Below, one piece after another: positions 1 to 7,506 of a DNA stretch of 30,061 nt. Location of the stretch: NCBI GenBank assembly GCA_964355015.1, contig CAYHCE010000038.1:1-30061 (forward strand), read 5' to 3'. A program made the position numbers and the translations under genes. The stretch comes from CAYHCE01 sp964355015. Its GTDB lineage: Bacteria; Cyanobacteriota; Cyanobacteriia; PCC-6307; Cyanobiaceae. The notes under the pieces were generated by a model. It worked only from the letters and a program-made list of their open reading frames with translations, was not told where the DNA came from and ran no database searches. Position 1 is the stretch's first letter. Each line of letters begins with the position of its first letter.

Positions 1-106
1 GCGAAAGCAGCGGCACCCTGCCGATGTCCCGCAGGTAGGAACGGACCAGGTCGCCGCTCGGCATGAGGGAAGAGGAGTCGGCGGCAGCCACGGGGAGAGA
101 GGGCAT
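1..106 (-). CDS. RNA polymerase sigma factor, RpoD/SigA family (group 2-like), 5' part only
   Basis: The minus strand from the ATG at 106 reads MPSLPVAAADSSSLMPSG and then DLVRSYLRDIGRVPLLS, running off the left edge. The second stretch matches the start of sigma-70 region 1.2 in cyanobacterial primary-like sigma factors, whose family pattern is roughly (D/T)xVRxYLxxIGRVPLLxxEQE. Only 35 residues are visible, so the regions that contact the -10 and -35 elements cannot be checked. The short N-terminus before region 1.2 fits a group 2 (non-essential, stress or light/dark responsive) sigma factor better than SigA, but that is inference. A second in-frame ATG at 64 is possible. The gene is divergent from the pseudouridine synthase gene and shares its upstream region with it. 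Confidence 0.75.
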   Translation of the reverse strand, partial: MPSLPVAAADSSSLMPSGDLVRSYLRDIGRVPLLS

Positions 107-258
107 GGGGCCGGATCGGGAGTTAGGAAACCTTTGTGTTTCGTAAATTACCACCGACCTTCGCGCCTGCACCAGTGCCGGCCGCCCGGCGAGACTGCGA
201 TCCGGGCCGCGCCGGAGCGGCCGCTCCGATCACGGGCACGGGAGGAGAGGCGCGGGGG
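107..258. promoter_or_regulatory. Divergent intergenic region between the sigma factor and pseudouridine synthase genes
   Basis: About 150 bases separate the two divergent starts. It contains the only AT-rich patch of the area (about 121-152), where promoters for both directions would be expected. I do not see a convincing paired -35/-10 box. A strong Shine-Dalgarno, GGAGGAGAGG at 241-250, precedes the ATG at 259 and decides that start over the longer open frame beginning at 136. Confidence 0.4.
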
Positions 259-1023
259 ATGGCGGCGGAACGGCTGCAGAAGCTGCTGGCCGGTGCGGGG
301 ATCTGCTCCCGGCGCCGGGCCGAGGAGCTGATCGCCCAGGGCCGGGTGCGTGTCAACGGCACGGTGGCCCGGCTGGGGGAGCGGGCCGATCCCACCCGTG
401 ACCGGATCGAGCTCGACGGCGTGCCTCTGCGCACTCCGGCCGCGCCACTCACCCTTCTGCTGCACAAGCCGATCGGGGTGCTGTGCAGCTGCCACGACCC
501 CCACGGACGTCGAACGGTGCTGGATCTCCTGCCGCCGGAGCTGGCCCGCGGCACGGGCCTCCATCCAGTGGGGCGCCTCGACGCCGATAGCCGCGGCGCC
601 CTTCTGCTCACCAACGACGGCGCGCTCACCCTTCGCCTCACTCACCCCCGCTACGGCCATCGCAAGAGCTACAGGGTCTGGGTACAGGGGCATCCCTGCA
701 AGGCGGTCCTGGAGCGCTGGCGTCGGGGCGTAGCGTTGGATGGACGGGCCTGCCAGCCTGTCGATCTCCGCCGGATCCGCCGCTCAGGCGGGGCCTCCCT
801 GCTGGCGCTGGAGATGCGCGAGGGGCGCAACCGCCAGATCCGCCGTACGGCGGAGCTCCTGGGCCATCCGGTTCTGGACCTGGAACGGGTGGCGATCGGA
901 ACGGTGCGGCTCGGGGATCTGGCCGAAGGGAGCTGGCGCCACCTCGAGCCTCAAGAATGGGGCGATTCAGGCCCCCGCCTCCCGATTCCGGCACCGCCCG
1001 ACCCGCCTGATCGTCCACGCTGA
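259..1023 (+). CDS. RsuA/RluB/E/F-family pseudouridine synthase
   Basis: Isomerises a uridine in ribosomal RNA to pseudouridine in the cytoplasm. The 254-residue product begins with an S4 RNA-binding domain (about residues 3-50: RLQKLLAGAGICSRRRAEEL, then GRVRVNG) followed by the RsuA-type catalytic domain. The catalytic motif is GRLDADSRGALLLTNDG with the expected Asp at residue 108. The usual Thr at the seventh position is Ser here. The late family motif EGRNRQIRR is also intact. Length is normal for the family. The start at 259 was chosen because of the GGAGGAGAGG ribosome site just upstream; the 41-codon extension to 136 is proline- and arginine-rich and does not resemble the family. The next gene begins 3 bases after this stop, so the two are probably co-transcribed. 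Whether the target is 16S or 23S rRNA cannot be told from sequence. Confidence 0.9.
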   Translation: MAAERLQKLLAGAGICSRRRAEELIAQGRVRVNGTVARLGERADPTRDRIELDGVPLRTPAAPLTLLLHKPIGVLCSCHDPHGRRTVLDLLPPELARGTGLHPVGRLDADSRGALLLTNDGALTLRLTHPRYGHRKSYRVWVQGHPCKAVLERWRRGVALDGRACQPVDLRRIRRSGGASLLALEMREGRNRQIRRTAELLGHPVLDLERVAIGTVRLGDLAEGSWRHLEPQEWGDSGPRLPIPAPPDPPDRPR

Positions 1024-1026
1024 TCC

Positions 1027-1932
1027 ATGCCGCGCTCCCGGATCCCCTCCGTCCTCCCCGGCCGCCTGCGGCACTGGTGGCCCTGGAACCGCAGTGTCCC
1101 GGCCCAGCCGGCGGCGGCCGTCGAAGACCCCCTCCTGCAGTCCGGCCGTCTGCTGCGACGGCGGCGGGAGGCTCTCGGGCTGAGCCTGCGCCAGCTGAGC
1201 ATCGAAACCAGGATCAGCACGCCGGTGCTGGAGGCCCTGGAGCGGGGCTGGCGTGACCGGCTGCCGGAGCCTGCCTACCTGCGCACGATGCTGCCTCTGC
1301 TGGAGCAGCGGCTCGAACTCCCCGGCGGGGCGCTGGAGCAGGCCCTGCCGGTTCTGCCGCAGCGCGACGCCGGAGCGGGGGCGCGCCAGCCCCTGCTGGC
1401 GCGCTTCACCCCGGGCTCGATCGACGTCTTCACCACCTGGCAGGGCACCGTTCTGTACGGCGTGATCACGCTTGGCCTGATCTATGGGGTGAATCTGCAG
1501 CAGCAACGGCTCGCGGCGGCGAACCTGCTCACCCAGCGGCCGATTCCAGCCCTGCCCGCGGCGGAGCAGAACACTCCCCCGGATCCCAATGCCGCCTTGT
1601 TGCAGGCGTACCCCGATCTGCGTCCCCTGCAGCAGGCTGCCCATGGCGTGGCGCTCCAGCGCCTGCTCCAGGCTGGAGACAGCCGGATCGATCCGATGGG
1701 AGTGCTGCGGCTGCGGCTGACCAGGCCTACCCGGCTCAGCCTGCGCAGTGAATCGGGCCAGCGCTCCGAGCTGCAGGGAGCCAGCGGCGAGCTGGTGCTT
1801 CAGCTTCAGCCACCGATCCGGCTCCGGCTCGACCCGCCCGGCGACGGCAATGCCGTGTACTGGGACGACCAGCCGCTGCTGCCCGAGGCGGGTCGCGGCG
1901 GCAGCTACCGGGTACCGCCGGCCCGGCCGTAG
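1027..1932 (+). CDS. RodZ-like membrane-anchored helix-turn-helix protein
   Basis: This 301-residue protein has an N-terminal HTH_25-type domain (about residues 38-100, with GRLLRRRREALGLSLRQLS and a later LPEPAYLRTML segment) typical of RodZ and related proteins. A single hydrophobic segment follows at about 140-156 (GTVLYGVITLGLIYGVN), then a linker and a C-terminal beta-rich region (about 220-300) like the periplasmic DUF4115 part of RodZ. RodZ links MreB to the envelope during cell shape control. In picocyanobacteria, which often lack an obvious elongasome, the role is unclear. The gene starts 3 bases after the pseudouridine synthase stop. Its last 28 bases overlap the 3' end of malQ on the other strand. 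Confidence is high for the architecture, moderate for a RodZ function. Confidence 0.75.
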   Translation: MPRSRIPSVLPGRLRHWWPWNRSVPAQPAAAVEDPLLQSGRLLRRRREALGLSLRQLSIETRISTPVLEALERGWRDRLPEPAYLRTMLPLLEQRLELPGGALEQALPVLPQRDAGAGARQPLLARFTPGSIDVFTTWQGTVLYGVITLGLIYGVNLQQQRLAAANLLTQRPIPALPAAEQNTPPDPNAALLQAYPDLRPLQQAAHGVALQRLLQAGDSRIDPMGVLRLRLTRPTRLSLRSESGQRSELQGASGELVLQLQPPIRLRLDPPGDGNAVYWDDQPLLPEAGRGGSYRVPPARP

Positions 1933-3485
1933 CGCCGGGCCAGCCTCTCCAACCCCTCCATCGCCCCCGCCAGGCTGTCGATCGGCTGGGTGAGCCGCCA
2001 GCTCCAGTTGCCGCTGGCGGTGCCGGGTGTGTTGAAGCGGGCCCGGTCGTCGAGGTGAAGCAGGTCCTGCAGGGGCACCACTGCCAGCTCGGCGGCGGAG
2101 CCAAGGGCCAGTTCCAGCAGCTGCCACCCGGGGGCCTCCACGTTGTGGCCGATCAGCTCACCCACCTGGCGCCGCTGGTCCTCGCCCAGCTGCTGCCACC
2201 AGCCCAGGCAGGTGGCATTGTCGTGGGTGCCGGTGTACACCACCCAGTGGCTGCCTCGGTAGTTGGCGGGCAGATAGCAATTGTCGGGATTGCCGTCGAA
2301 GGCGAACTGCAGGATCTTCATCCCCGGCAGCGAGAAGCGATCCCGCAGAGCCTCCACGGCTGGGGTGATCAACCCCAGGTCCTCGGCGATCAGCGGCAGT
2401 ACCCCAGCTCCGCCTGGCCCGCCGCCTGTTGTGCTGTGGGCGACCCGGCGACGCCAGCGGGCTTCGAAACGGCGCAGCAGGGCCCGGCCCGGCGAGGGCC
2501 GCCAGCTTCCCGGCTGTGCCGTGTCGGCCTCTCCCGGAACGCTCCAGTAAGCCTCCAGGGCGCGGAAGTGGTCAAGCCGCAGCAGATCCAGCAGTTGCAA
2601 CTGCCGCTCCAGCCGCCGCATCCACCAGCGGAAGCCGCTGAGCCGGTGCAGCGGCCAGCGATAGACCGGCGTGCCCCAGAGCTGGCCCGTGTCCGAGAAA
2701 TAGTCGGGCGGTACGCCGCTCTGTTCGCGGAGGGATCCGTCCCGACGTACCGAGAACAGCCGGCGGTGGGCCCAGACATCGGCGCTGTCGTGGGCCACGT
2801 AGAAGGGCAGATCACCGATCAGCTGCAGGCCTCGGCAGCGGGCGTGATCGCGCAGCTGCTGCCACTGGCGCTGCAGCTGCCACTGCAGCAGGGCCTCCTG
2901 GCGCAGCGGCGCCTCCTGTTCCCGATCGAGAAGGCACAGGGCACTCCGATGGCGCTGGGCCAGCGGCTTCGGCCAGGTCCACCAGGGCCCGCCGTCGTGG
3001 TGGTGGCGCAGCACCATGAACCGGCAGTGGTCCCTTAACCAGAACGCCTCCTGGCGGCACCAGCGGGCGAAGTCCTGCTGCCGCTCGGCGGGCTGTGCCT
3101 CCCAGCGCAGCAGCAGCAGCCGGCCGAGGGCGGCACTGCGCTGCGGACAGGCCTGCAGGTCCAGCCGGTCCAGGAGCCCTCCAGGCAGGGCGGCGGCATC
3201 GCCCGGGGCGAGGAAACCCTCAGTGACGAGCTCGTCCACATCCAGGAACCACGGGTTGAGAGCGAAGCCGCTGGGTGAGCTGTAGGGGGATCCGGTGCCG
3301 TCGGTGGGGGCCAGGGGAAGCAACTGCCAGGCGGTGAGGCCTGTATCGGCGAGCAGATCCAGCCACTGCCGGGCCGCCGCGCCGAAGCTGCCGCAGCCAG
3401 GGGTGCCCGGCAGGGCGGTGGGATGAAGCAGAACGCCGCACTGCCGGGGAGGCTGCCTGCTCAACGGCCCTGTGGAGCCGGCCAT
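1905..3485 (-). CDS. malQ: 4-alpha-glucanotransferase (amylomaltase, GH77)
   Basis: Transfers alpha-1,4-glucan segments between maltodextrins, so that short oligosaccharides left by glycogen breakdown can be reused. The 526-residue product has the family opening GVLLHPTALPG and all three GH77 active-site motifs: RLDHFRA with the nucleophile Asp305, IAEDLG with the acid/base Glu368, and GTHDN with the transition-state Asp422. Length is close to the usual 500-530. The ATG at 3485 shares one base with the stop of the upstream bciB gene (TGATG on the coding strand), which implies translational coupling and fixes the start. The 3' end overlaps the end of the RodZ-like gene by 28 bases in convergent orientation. 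Confidence 0.95.
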   Translation of the reverse strand: MAGSTGPLSRQPPRQCGVLLHPTALPGTPGCGSFGAAARQWLDLLADTGLTAWQLLPLAPTDGTGSPYSSPSGFALNPWFLDVDELVTEGFLAPGDAAALPGGLLDRLDLQACPQRSAALGRLLLLRWEAQPAERQQDFARWCRQEAFWLRDHCRFMVLRHHHDGGPWWTWPKPLAQRHRSALCLLDREQEAPLRQEALLQWQLQRQWQQLRDHARCRGLQLIGDLPFYVAHDSADVWAHRRLFSVRRDGSLREQSGVPPDYFSDTGQLWGTPVYRWPLHRLSGFRWWMRRLERQLQLLDLLRLDHFRALEAYWSVPGEADTAQPGSWRPSPGRALLRRFEARWRRRVAHSTTGGGPGGAGVLPLIAEDLGLITPAVEALRDRFSLPGMKILQFAFDGNPDNCYLPANYRGSHWVVYTGTHDNATCLGWWQQLGEDQRRQVGELIGHNVEAPGWQLLELALGSAAELAVVPLQDLLHLDDRARFNTPGTASGNWSWRLTQPIDSLAGAMEGLERLARRYGRAGGTR

Positions 3486-4729
3486 CAACCGGGCAGCCGG
3501 TAGCGGGAGATGATCTTCCTGGCGAAGGCGGGGATGTGCCGCTCCGCCATCTCCGGGTGGTTGCGCCGCACCCAGAGGGCGTTGCGGGTGAAGTGGGAGT
3601 CGATCGAGAAGCGGCCGTACTCCAGTCCCTGGGGGCCGAAACGCTGCACGAAGAAGCCCACCACCTCCGCCAGCCACATCGGCAGCTTCATGGCCTTGTC
3701 GTAGGCCTCGATACCCTGCTGCACCGCGGCGCGACGATCGCCCCGGCTCATCACCGGCGCGGTGTCGAGTTCGGCCTCCACCAGGTCGAGAAGCTCCTGG
3801 CCCTTCGGATTGCGCACCACCAGCCACTGGCGGCCGAAGCTGGCGCCCATGTAGCCCACCACCAGATCGGCGCCGGCATTGGTGTAGTCGAAGCAGCTCA
3901 GGCAGCTGGGGGCGAAGACGCTCTTGAGGTTCGGCGTGTCGAGCCCGAAAAACGGCACGGTCTCCTCGCTGCCGTCGCTGTGGCGGAAGTGGATGCGGAA
4001 GTCCTGCATGAACTCGTAGTGCACCACCGTGTCCGGTGAGCGGCTGGCGCTTTCCAGGAAGGTCTGCAGGCCGGCGCGGCTGACGTTGTCGACGCAGGGC
4101 AGGCCGAGCACGTAGAGCGCCTCGAGCGGCAGGGTGTCCTGCACCGCACGCAGGGCCTGGATCTGGCAGCCCACGCCGATGGCAAGCAGCCGGCGGATGC
4201 CGCTGCCCGGCAACTGCTCCAGAACCTCCAGGTTCGGCGAGAGGGTGGGTTTGTTGACCCGGGCGGCGAGCACCTGCTCGGGGGTGCGGGCCAGCACGGG
4301 CAGAGGCGTGAAGCGGTCGTCGGGGCTCTGCTGCACGCACAGCACCGCGTCCACCAGCCCGGTTTCGAGGGCGCGCACGCCGATGCGGCTCACGATGCCG
4401 GTCCACTGGGCGCCATCGATCGGTCGCTGGAGCCGGGCCGTCACCATCCTCTGGTGGACGCCGAAGTAGAGCTCGTCCTCGCTCTCCAGGTTGCGGCCGC
4501 GGCCGTGGGCCCTCTCCTCCAGCCGCTCGAACTGCTGGTTCAGGAAGGCGCAGGCATCGCGCACGTAGGCCACCCAGCGGCTGTCGCACAGCCCGCACTG
4601 GCTGCAGAGCTGCTTCGCGGGGTAGGTGCTGCCCCGGGGCAGGGGTCGGGCCCGCTCATGGGGCGCCACGACGTTCGAGGGCCGCTCATGGGACGGCTGG
4701 GCGGTGCCGGGGCTGGGGGCGGCAGTCAA
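3485..4729 (-). CDS. bciB: Ferredoxin-dependent 8-vinyl (divinyl chlorophyllide) reductase, BciB / F420 hydrogenase beta-subunit family
   Basis: Members of this family reduce the 8-vinyl group of divinyl (proto)chlorophyllide with electrons from ferredoxin, through FAD and two [4Fe-4S] clusters. The plant relative is 7-hydroxymethyl chlorophyll a reductase. The 414-residue protein shows an N-terminal cluster motif C42-x2-C45-x2-C48 (CSQCGLCD), an FrhB-type N domain, and a second cysteine cluster around APSCLSC (Cys276, Cys279) before FDYTNAGADLVVGYMG. The first 35 residues are low-complexity and poorly conserved, so the exact start is uncertain. malQ follows with a one-base TGATG overlap. Some picocyanobacteria use the unrelated BciA for the same step, so a genome-wide check would be needed before giving this protein that job alone. 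Family assignment is sure, exact substrate less so. Confidence 0.8.
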   Translation of the reverse strand: MTAAPSPGTAQPSHERPSNVVAPHERARPLPRGSTYPAKQLCSQCGLCDSRWVAYVRDACAFLNQQFERLEERAHGRGRNLESEDELYFGVHQRMVTARLQRPIDGAQWTGIVSRIGVRALETGLVDAVLCVQQSPDDRFTPLPVLARTPEQVLAARVNKPTLSPNLEVLEQLPGSGIRRLLAIGVGCQIQALRAVQDTLPLEALYVLGLPCVDNVSRAGLQTFLESASRSPDTVVHYEFMQDFRIHFRHSDGSEETVPFFGLDTPNLKSVFAPSCLSCFDYTNAGADLVVGYMGASFGRQWLVVRNPKGQELLDLVEAELDTAPVMSRGDRRAAVQQGIEAYDKAMKLPMWLAEVVGFFVQRFGPQGLEYGRFSIDSHFTRNALWVRRNHPEMAERHIPAFARKIISRYRLPG

Positions 4730-4836
4730 GGCGGGGTCCGGCCGTGGGAGTCAGCGAGCACAACCTATCGGCCGCCGTGCCGGGCCTGGTGCGGCTGCGT
4801 CAGAGTAAGGCGATTTCGACTGCGGCACGGACGCCC

Positions 4837-5790
4837 ATGGCCGGCGGGGAACAACAGAGCGGACAGAAGCGCCGGCGGCCCGGCCGCGCCCTGCTGGGGG
4901 TCGTCGCGGCAGTCCTGGGGGTGGTGGGAGCGGTCAGCCTGGTCGACCTGTTCTGGGCGCGTCCGGATCAGAGCCTCAGCAGCGAGGAGCAGGGCGGCGG
5001 CGGCGCACGACTGGCCGACCTTCCCGCCCGGCCGATCACCCTGCTCTTCATCGGCAGTGATGCCGACCGACTCGGGGGCGCCAGCAACGGCGCCGCTCCG
5101 CCCGGCCCCGCCAACAGCGACACCCTGCTGCTGGTACGGGCCGATCCGGCCGGTCCCCTGCGGGTTCTCGCCCTTCCCACCGAACTGGCCGTGAAGCTGC
5201 CGGGCCAGAAGGCGCCCCGGTCGCTCGGTTCGCTCTACCGGCAGGGGGGGGCCGCCCTCACTGCCGACACGGTGGCCCGGCTGGTGGGCCTCGACCCCGG
5301 TCAGCCCGAGCGTTACGTGGTGCTGCCCCGCTCCGCCCTGCGGGAACTGGTGGACGGGCTGGGGGGTCTGGAGCTCAGCCTCGACAGGCCGATGCGCTAT
5401 CGGGACAAGGCACAGGCCTACAGCATCGATCTTCAGGGTGGGCTGCAGCTGCTCAAGGGGCCCCAGGTGGAACAGCTGGTCCGCTTCCGGGAGAAGGAGC
5501 AGGGAGAGCAGGGCCGCCGCGACCGGCAGCAGGAGGTGGTGAACGCCCTGGTGCAGCAGCTGGCGCGGGTCGACCAATGGCCGCAGCTGCCGGAACGCTG
5601 GCAGCGGCTCTCCAGCCAGCTGGACACCAACCTGTCCGAGGCCGAGGCCCTGAGCCTGCTGGCCGCGGCGGTGCAGCAGCCCCAGAAGATCCGCTACGAC
5701 CGGCTGCCGCTGCTGCCGAGCGTCAGGCCCGATCAGCCTCTGCGCCAGATCCCTGCTGACATTCCCAGCCCGCTCTGGCCCCGCGACTGA
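4837..5790 (+). CDS. LytR-CpsA-Psr (LCP) family protein, divergent active site
   Basis: LCP proteins are membrane-anchored enzymes that attach glycopolymers to the cell wall by acting on pyrophosphate-linked lipid carriers. The 317-residue product has a basic start (KRRRPGR), one transmembrane segment at about 18-40, and an extracytoplasmic LCP domain from about 62 to 240 (LLFIGSDADR, NSDTLLLVRAD, then VRFREKEQGEQGRRDRQQ with Arg216 and Arg218). Two signatures are altered. The usual R-S-D-T is NSDT, and the usual P-R-D-T is PTEL at about 114-117, so arginines that normally hold the phosphates are missing there. A GTG at 4744 would add 31 residues; the ATG at 4837 is preferred because it gives a normal n-region before the membrane segment. 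The gene is divergent from bciB. Confidence 0.75.
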   Translation: MAGGEQQSGQKRRRPGRALLGVVAAVLGVVGAVSLVDLFWARPDQSLSSEEQGGGGARLADLPARPITLLFIGSDADRLGGASNGAAPPGPANSDTLLLVRADPAGPLRVLALPTELAVKLPGQKAPRSLGSLYRQGGAALTADTVARLVGLDPGQPERYVVLPRSALRELVDGLGGLELSLDRPMRYRDKAQAYSIDLQGGLQLLKGPQVEQLVRFREKEQGEQGRRDRQQEVVNALVQQLARVDQWPQLPERWQRLSSQLDTNLSEAEALSLLAAAVQQPQKIRYDRLPLLPSVRPDQPLRQIPADIPSPLWPRD

Positions 5791-5808
5791 GCCGGCCCCG
5801 GCGACGGT

Positions 5809-6378
5809 TCAGTCGACGGCGCCGTGGATCCAGCGGCAGCCCAGGTTCCGCACCAGCTCCAGCTCCTCCTCCTCGGCGACGGCAGCGGCAGCGGCGGCTT
5901 CGGGGCTGCGCAGCCCCCCAAGCCAGGGCAGTCCGTCCCGGTTCCGATCCCCGGCCGCGAAGACGCCACCCCACTGCACCAGCCCAAGCAGCGGCACCCC
6001 GGCCCGCTCCAGCAGCGCTGTGTAGGCAGCTCCGTGACCGGTGTCGGCCTCCTCGGCCTCGATCAGCAGCACCGCCGGTTGGCGCCAGGCGCCGAGGGTC
6101 TCCGCCCAGCGACCGCCCCAGTCCTGCCACTGGCCGGGATCCGCGGCCAGGATCGCCAGCCAGGGGCCTGGCTGTTCCGCCAGGGCCGCCAGGGCGGCAT
6201 CGGGATCCGTCGCCCCGGCTGTCAGGTCGTGCAGCGGCAAGCTCAGCCGGTCCGCCAGGCGTGCCGCTGCCCCGCTCAGGGCCTCGGCCCGGCCGGGCCC
6301 GCGACCTCCTCCCACCAGCACAAGCCGCAGAGGAGGCAGGGAGCCCGTCCCGGAGGCCGGTGGCGAGGCTGGCTTCAT
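5809..6378 (-). CDS. Conserved-looking protein of unknown function
   Basis: I do not recognise this 189-residue protein. It begins with a short disordered stretch, then a beta strand and glycine-rich turn (LRLVLVGGGRGPGR, about 16-29) that resemble the first beta-alpha unit of a Rossmann-like or flavodoxin-like fold. Further alternating hydrophobic strands follow (PWLAILAADP, QPAVLLIEAEEAD, VPLLGLVQWGGVF) and an acidic helix rich in Ala and Glu near the C-terminus. No signal peptide or membrane segment is visible. It is divergent from prs, with only 67 bases between the chosen starts, and convergent with the LCP gene (18 bases apart). The strand pattern might suggest a nucleotide- or phosphate-binding role, but I see no catalytic motif. 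Confidence 0.65.
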   Translation of the reverse strand: MKPASPPASGTGSLPPLRLVLVGGGRGPGRAEALSGAAARLADRLSLPLHDLTAGATDPDAALAALAEQPGPWLAILAADPGQWQDWGGRWAETLGAWRQPAVLLIEAEEADTGHGAAYTALLERAGVPLLGLVQWGGVFAAGDRNRDGLPWLGGLRSPEAAAAAAVAEEEELELVRNLGCRWIHGAVD

Positions 6379-6445
6379 GGTGGTTGCCTTGACGGGGCCG
6401 GATGCTTCTACCATCGACCTCCAGCCGTGCTCGCTCACGCCAGTC
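6379..6445 (+). promoter_or_regulatory. Probable prs promoter region
   Basis: Between the divergent unknown gene and prs there is a near-consensus TTGACG at 6389-6394 and a TACCAT at 6409-6414. Their spacing (14) is shorter than ideal. TTGCCT at 6384-6389 with spacing 19 is the alternative. Transcription of prs probably starts shortly before its GTG start. Confidence 0.3.
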
Positions 6446-7441
6446 GTGACCAGTTTCTTGACCGCTGAACGGGTGGAGCCGGACAACACGACCCACGACA
6501 CCCGGCGTCTCCGGCTGTTCAGTGGCACCTCCAACCCGGCTCTGGCCCGGGAGATCGCCGCCTATCTGGGGGTGCCGGACGGCCCGCGGGTGATCAAGCG
6601 CTTCGCCGACGGTGAGCTCTACATCCAGATCCAGGAGTCGATCCGCGGCTGCGACGTCTTCCTGATCCAGCCCACGTGCGCTCCGGTGAACGACCACCTG
6701 ATGGAGCTGCTGATCATGGTGGATGCCTGCCGCCGGGCTTCGGCGCGGCAGATCACCGCCGTGGTCCCCTATTACGGCTATGCCCGGGCCGACCGCAAGA
6801 CGGCTGGCCGAGAATCGATCACCGCCAAGCTCGTGGCCAACCTTCTGGTGACGTCAGGGGTCGATCGGGTGCTGGCGATGGACCTGCACTCCTCCCAGAT
6901 CCAGGGCTACTTCGACATCCCCTGCGACCACATCTACGGGTCGCCGGTGCTGGTGGATTACCTCTCCACCCGCGACCTGGGTGAAGTGGTGGTGGTCTCT
7001 CCGGACGTGGGTGGCGTGGCGCGGGCGCGGGCTTTCGCCAAGCAGATGCACGACGCGCCCCTGGCGATCATCGACAAGCGCCGCTCCGGCCACAACGTGG
7101 CCGAGAGCCTCACAGTGATCGGCGATGTGGCCGGCAAGACGGCGATCCTGATCGACGACATGATCGACACCGGCGGCACGATCTGCCAGGGGGCGCGGCT
7201 GCTGCGTCAGCGCGGCGCCAAGCGGGTGCTTGCCTGCGCCACACACCCGGTCTTCTCGCCGCCAGCGATCGAGCGCCTCTCGGAGCCGGGGCTGTTCGAG
7301 GAGGTGCTGGTCACCAACAGCATCCCGATCAGCGAGGACCGCAACTTCCCGCAGCTGCAGGTGCTCTCGGTGGCGAACATGCTCGGGGAGGCCATCTGGC
7401 GCATCCATGAGGAGAGCTCGGTGAGCTCCATGTTCCGTTGA
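6446..7441 (+). CDS. prs: Ribose-phosphate pyrophosphokinase (PRPP synthetase)
   Basis: Makes PRPP from ribose 5-phosphate and ATP for purine, pyrimidine, histidine, tryptophan and NAD synthesis. The 331-residue class I enzyme contains RLRLFSGTSNPALA at the N-terminus, the flexible-loop region with PYYGYARADRK, the metal-binding DLHSSQIQGYFDIPCDH, the VVSPDVGGVARAR segment and the PRPP-binding signature IDDMIDTGGT (Asp237 and Asp238). The frame is open far upstream and contains an ATG at 6377. The GTG at 6446 was chosen because it gives the N-terminus MTSFLTAERV, which matches the start I recall for Synechococcus homologues. No good ribosome site is visible at either start. The stop overlaps a possible TTG start of the next gene. 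Confidence 0.95.
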   Translation: MTSFLTAERVEPDNTTHDTRRLRLFSGTSNPALAREIAAYLGVPDGPRVIKRFADGELYIQIQESIRGCDVFLIQPTCAPVNDHLMELLIMVDACRRASARQITAVVPYYGYARADRKTAGRESITAKLVANLLVTSGVDRVLAMDLHSSQIQGYFDIPCDHIYGSPVLVDYLSTRDLGEVVVVSPDVGGVARARAFAKQMHDAPLAIIDKRRSGHNVAESLTVIGDVAGKTAILIDDMIDTGGTICQGARLLRQRGAKRVLACATHPVFSPPAIERLSEPGLFEEVLVTNSIPISEDRNFPQLQVLSVANMLGEAIWRIHEESSVSSMFR

Positions 7442-7506
7442 TCCCTTTCGCCCGCCTGACCATCCCGATCCCCCATCCCCGACCCTCTGCGCCCTTTCCC
7501 TGGAGG

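Noticed and set aside
136..258. N-terminal extension of the pseudouridine synthase to the start at 136
   Set aside because: The extension has no similarity to the family and the GGAGGAGAGG ribosome site points to the ATG at 259.
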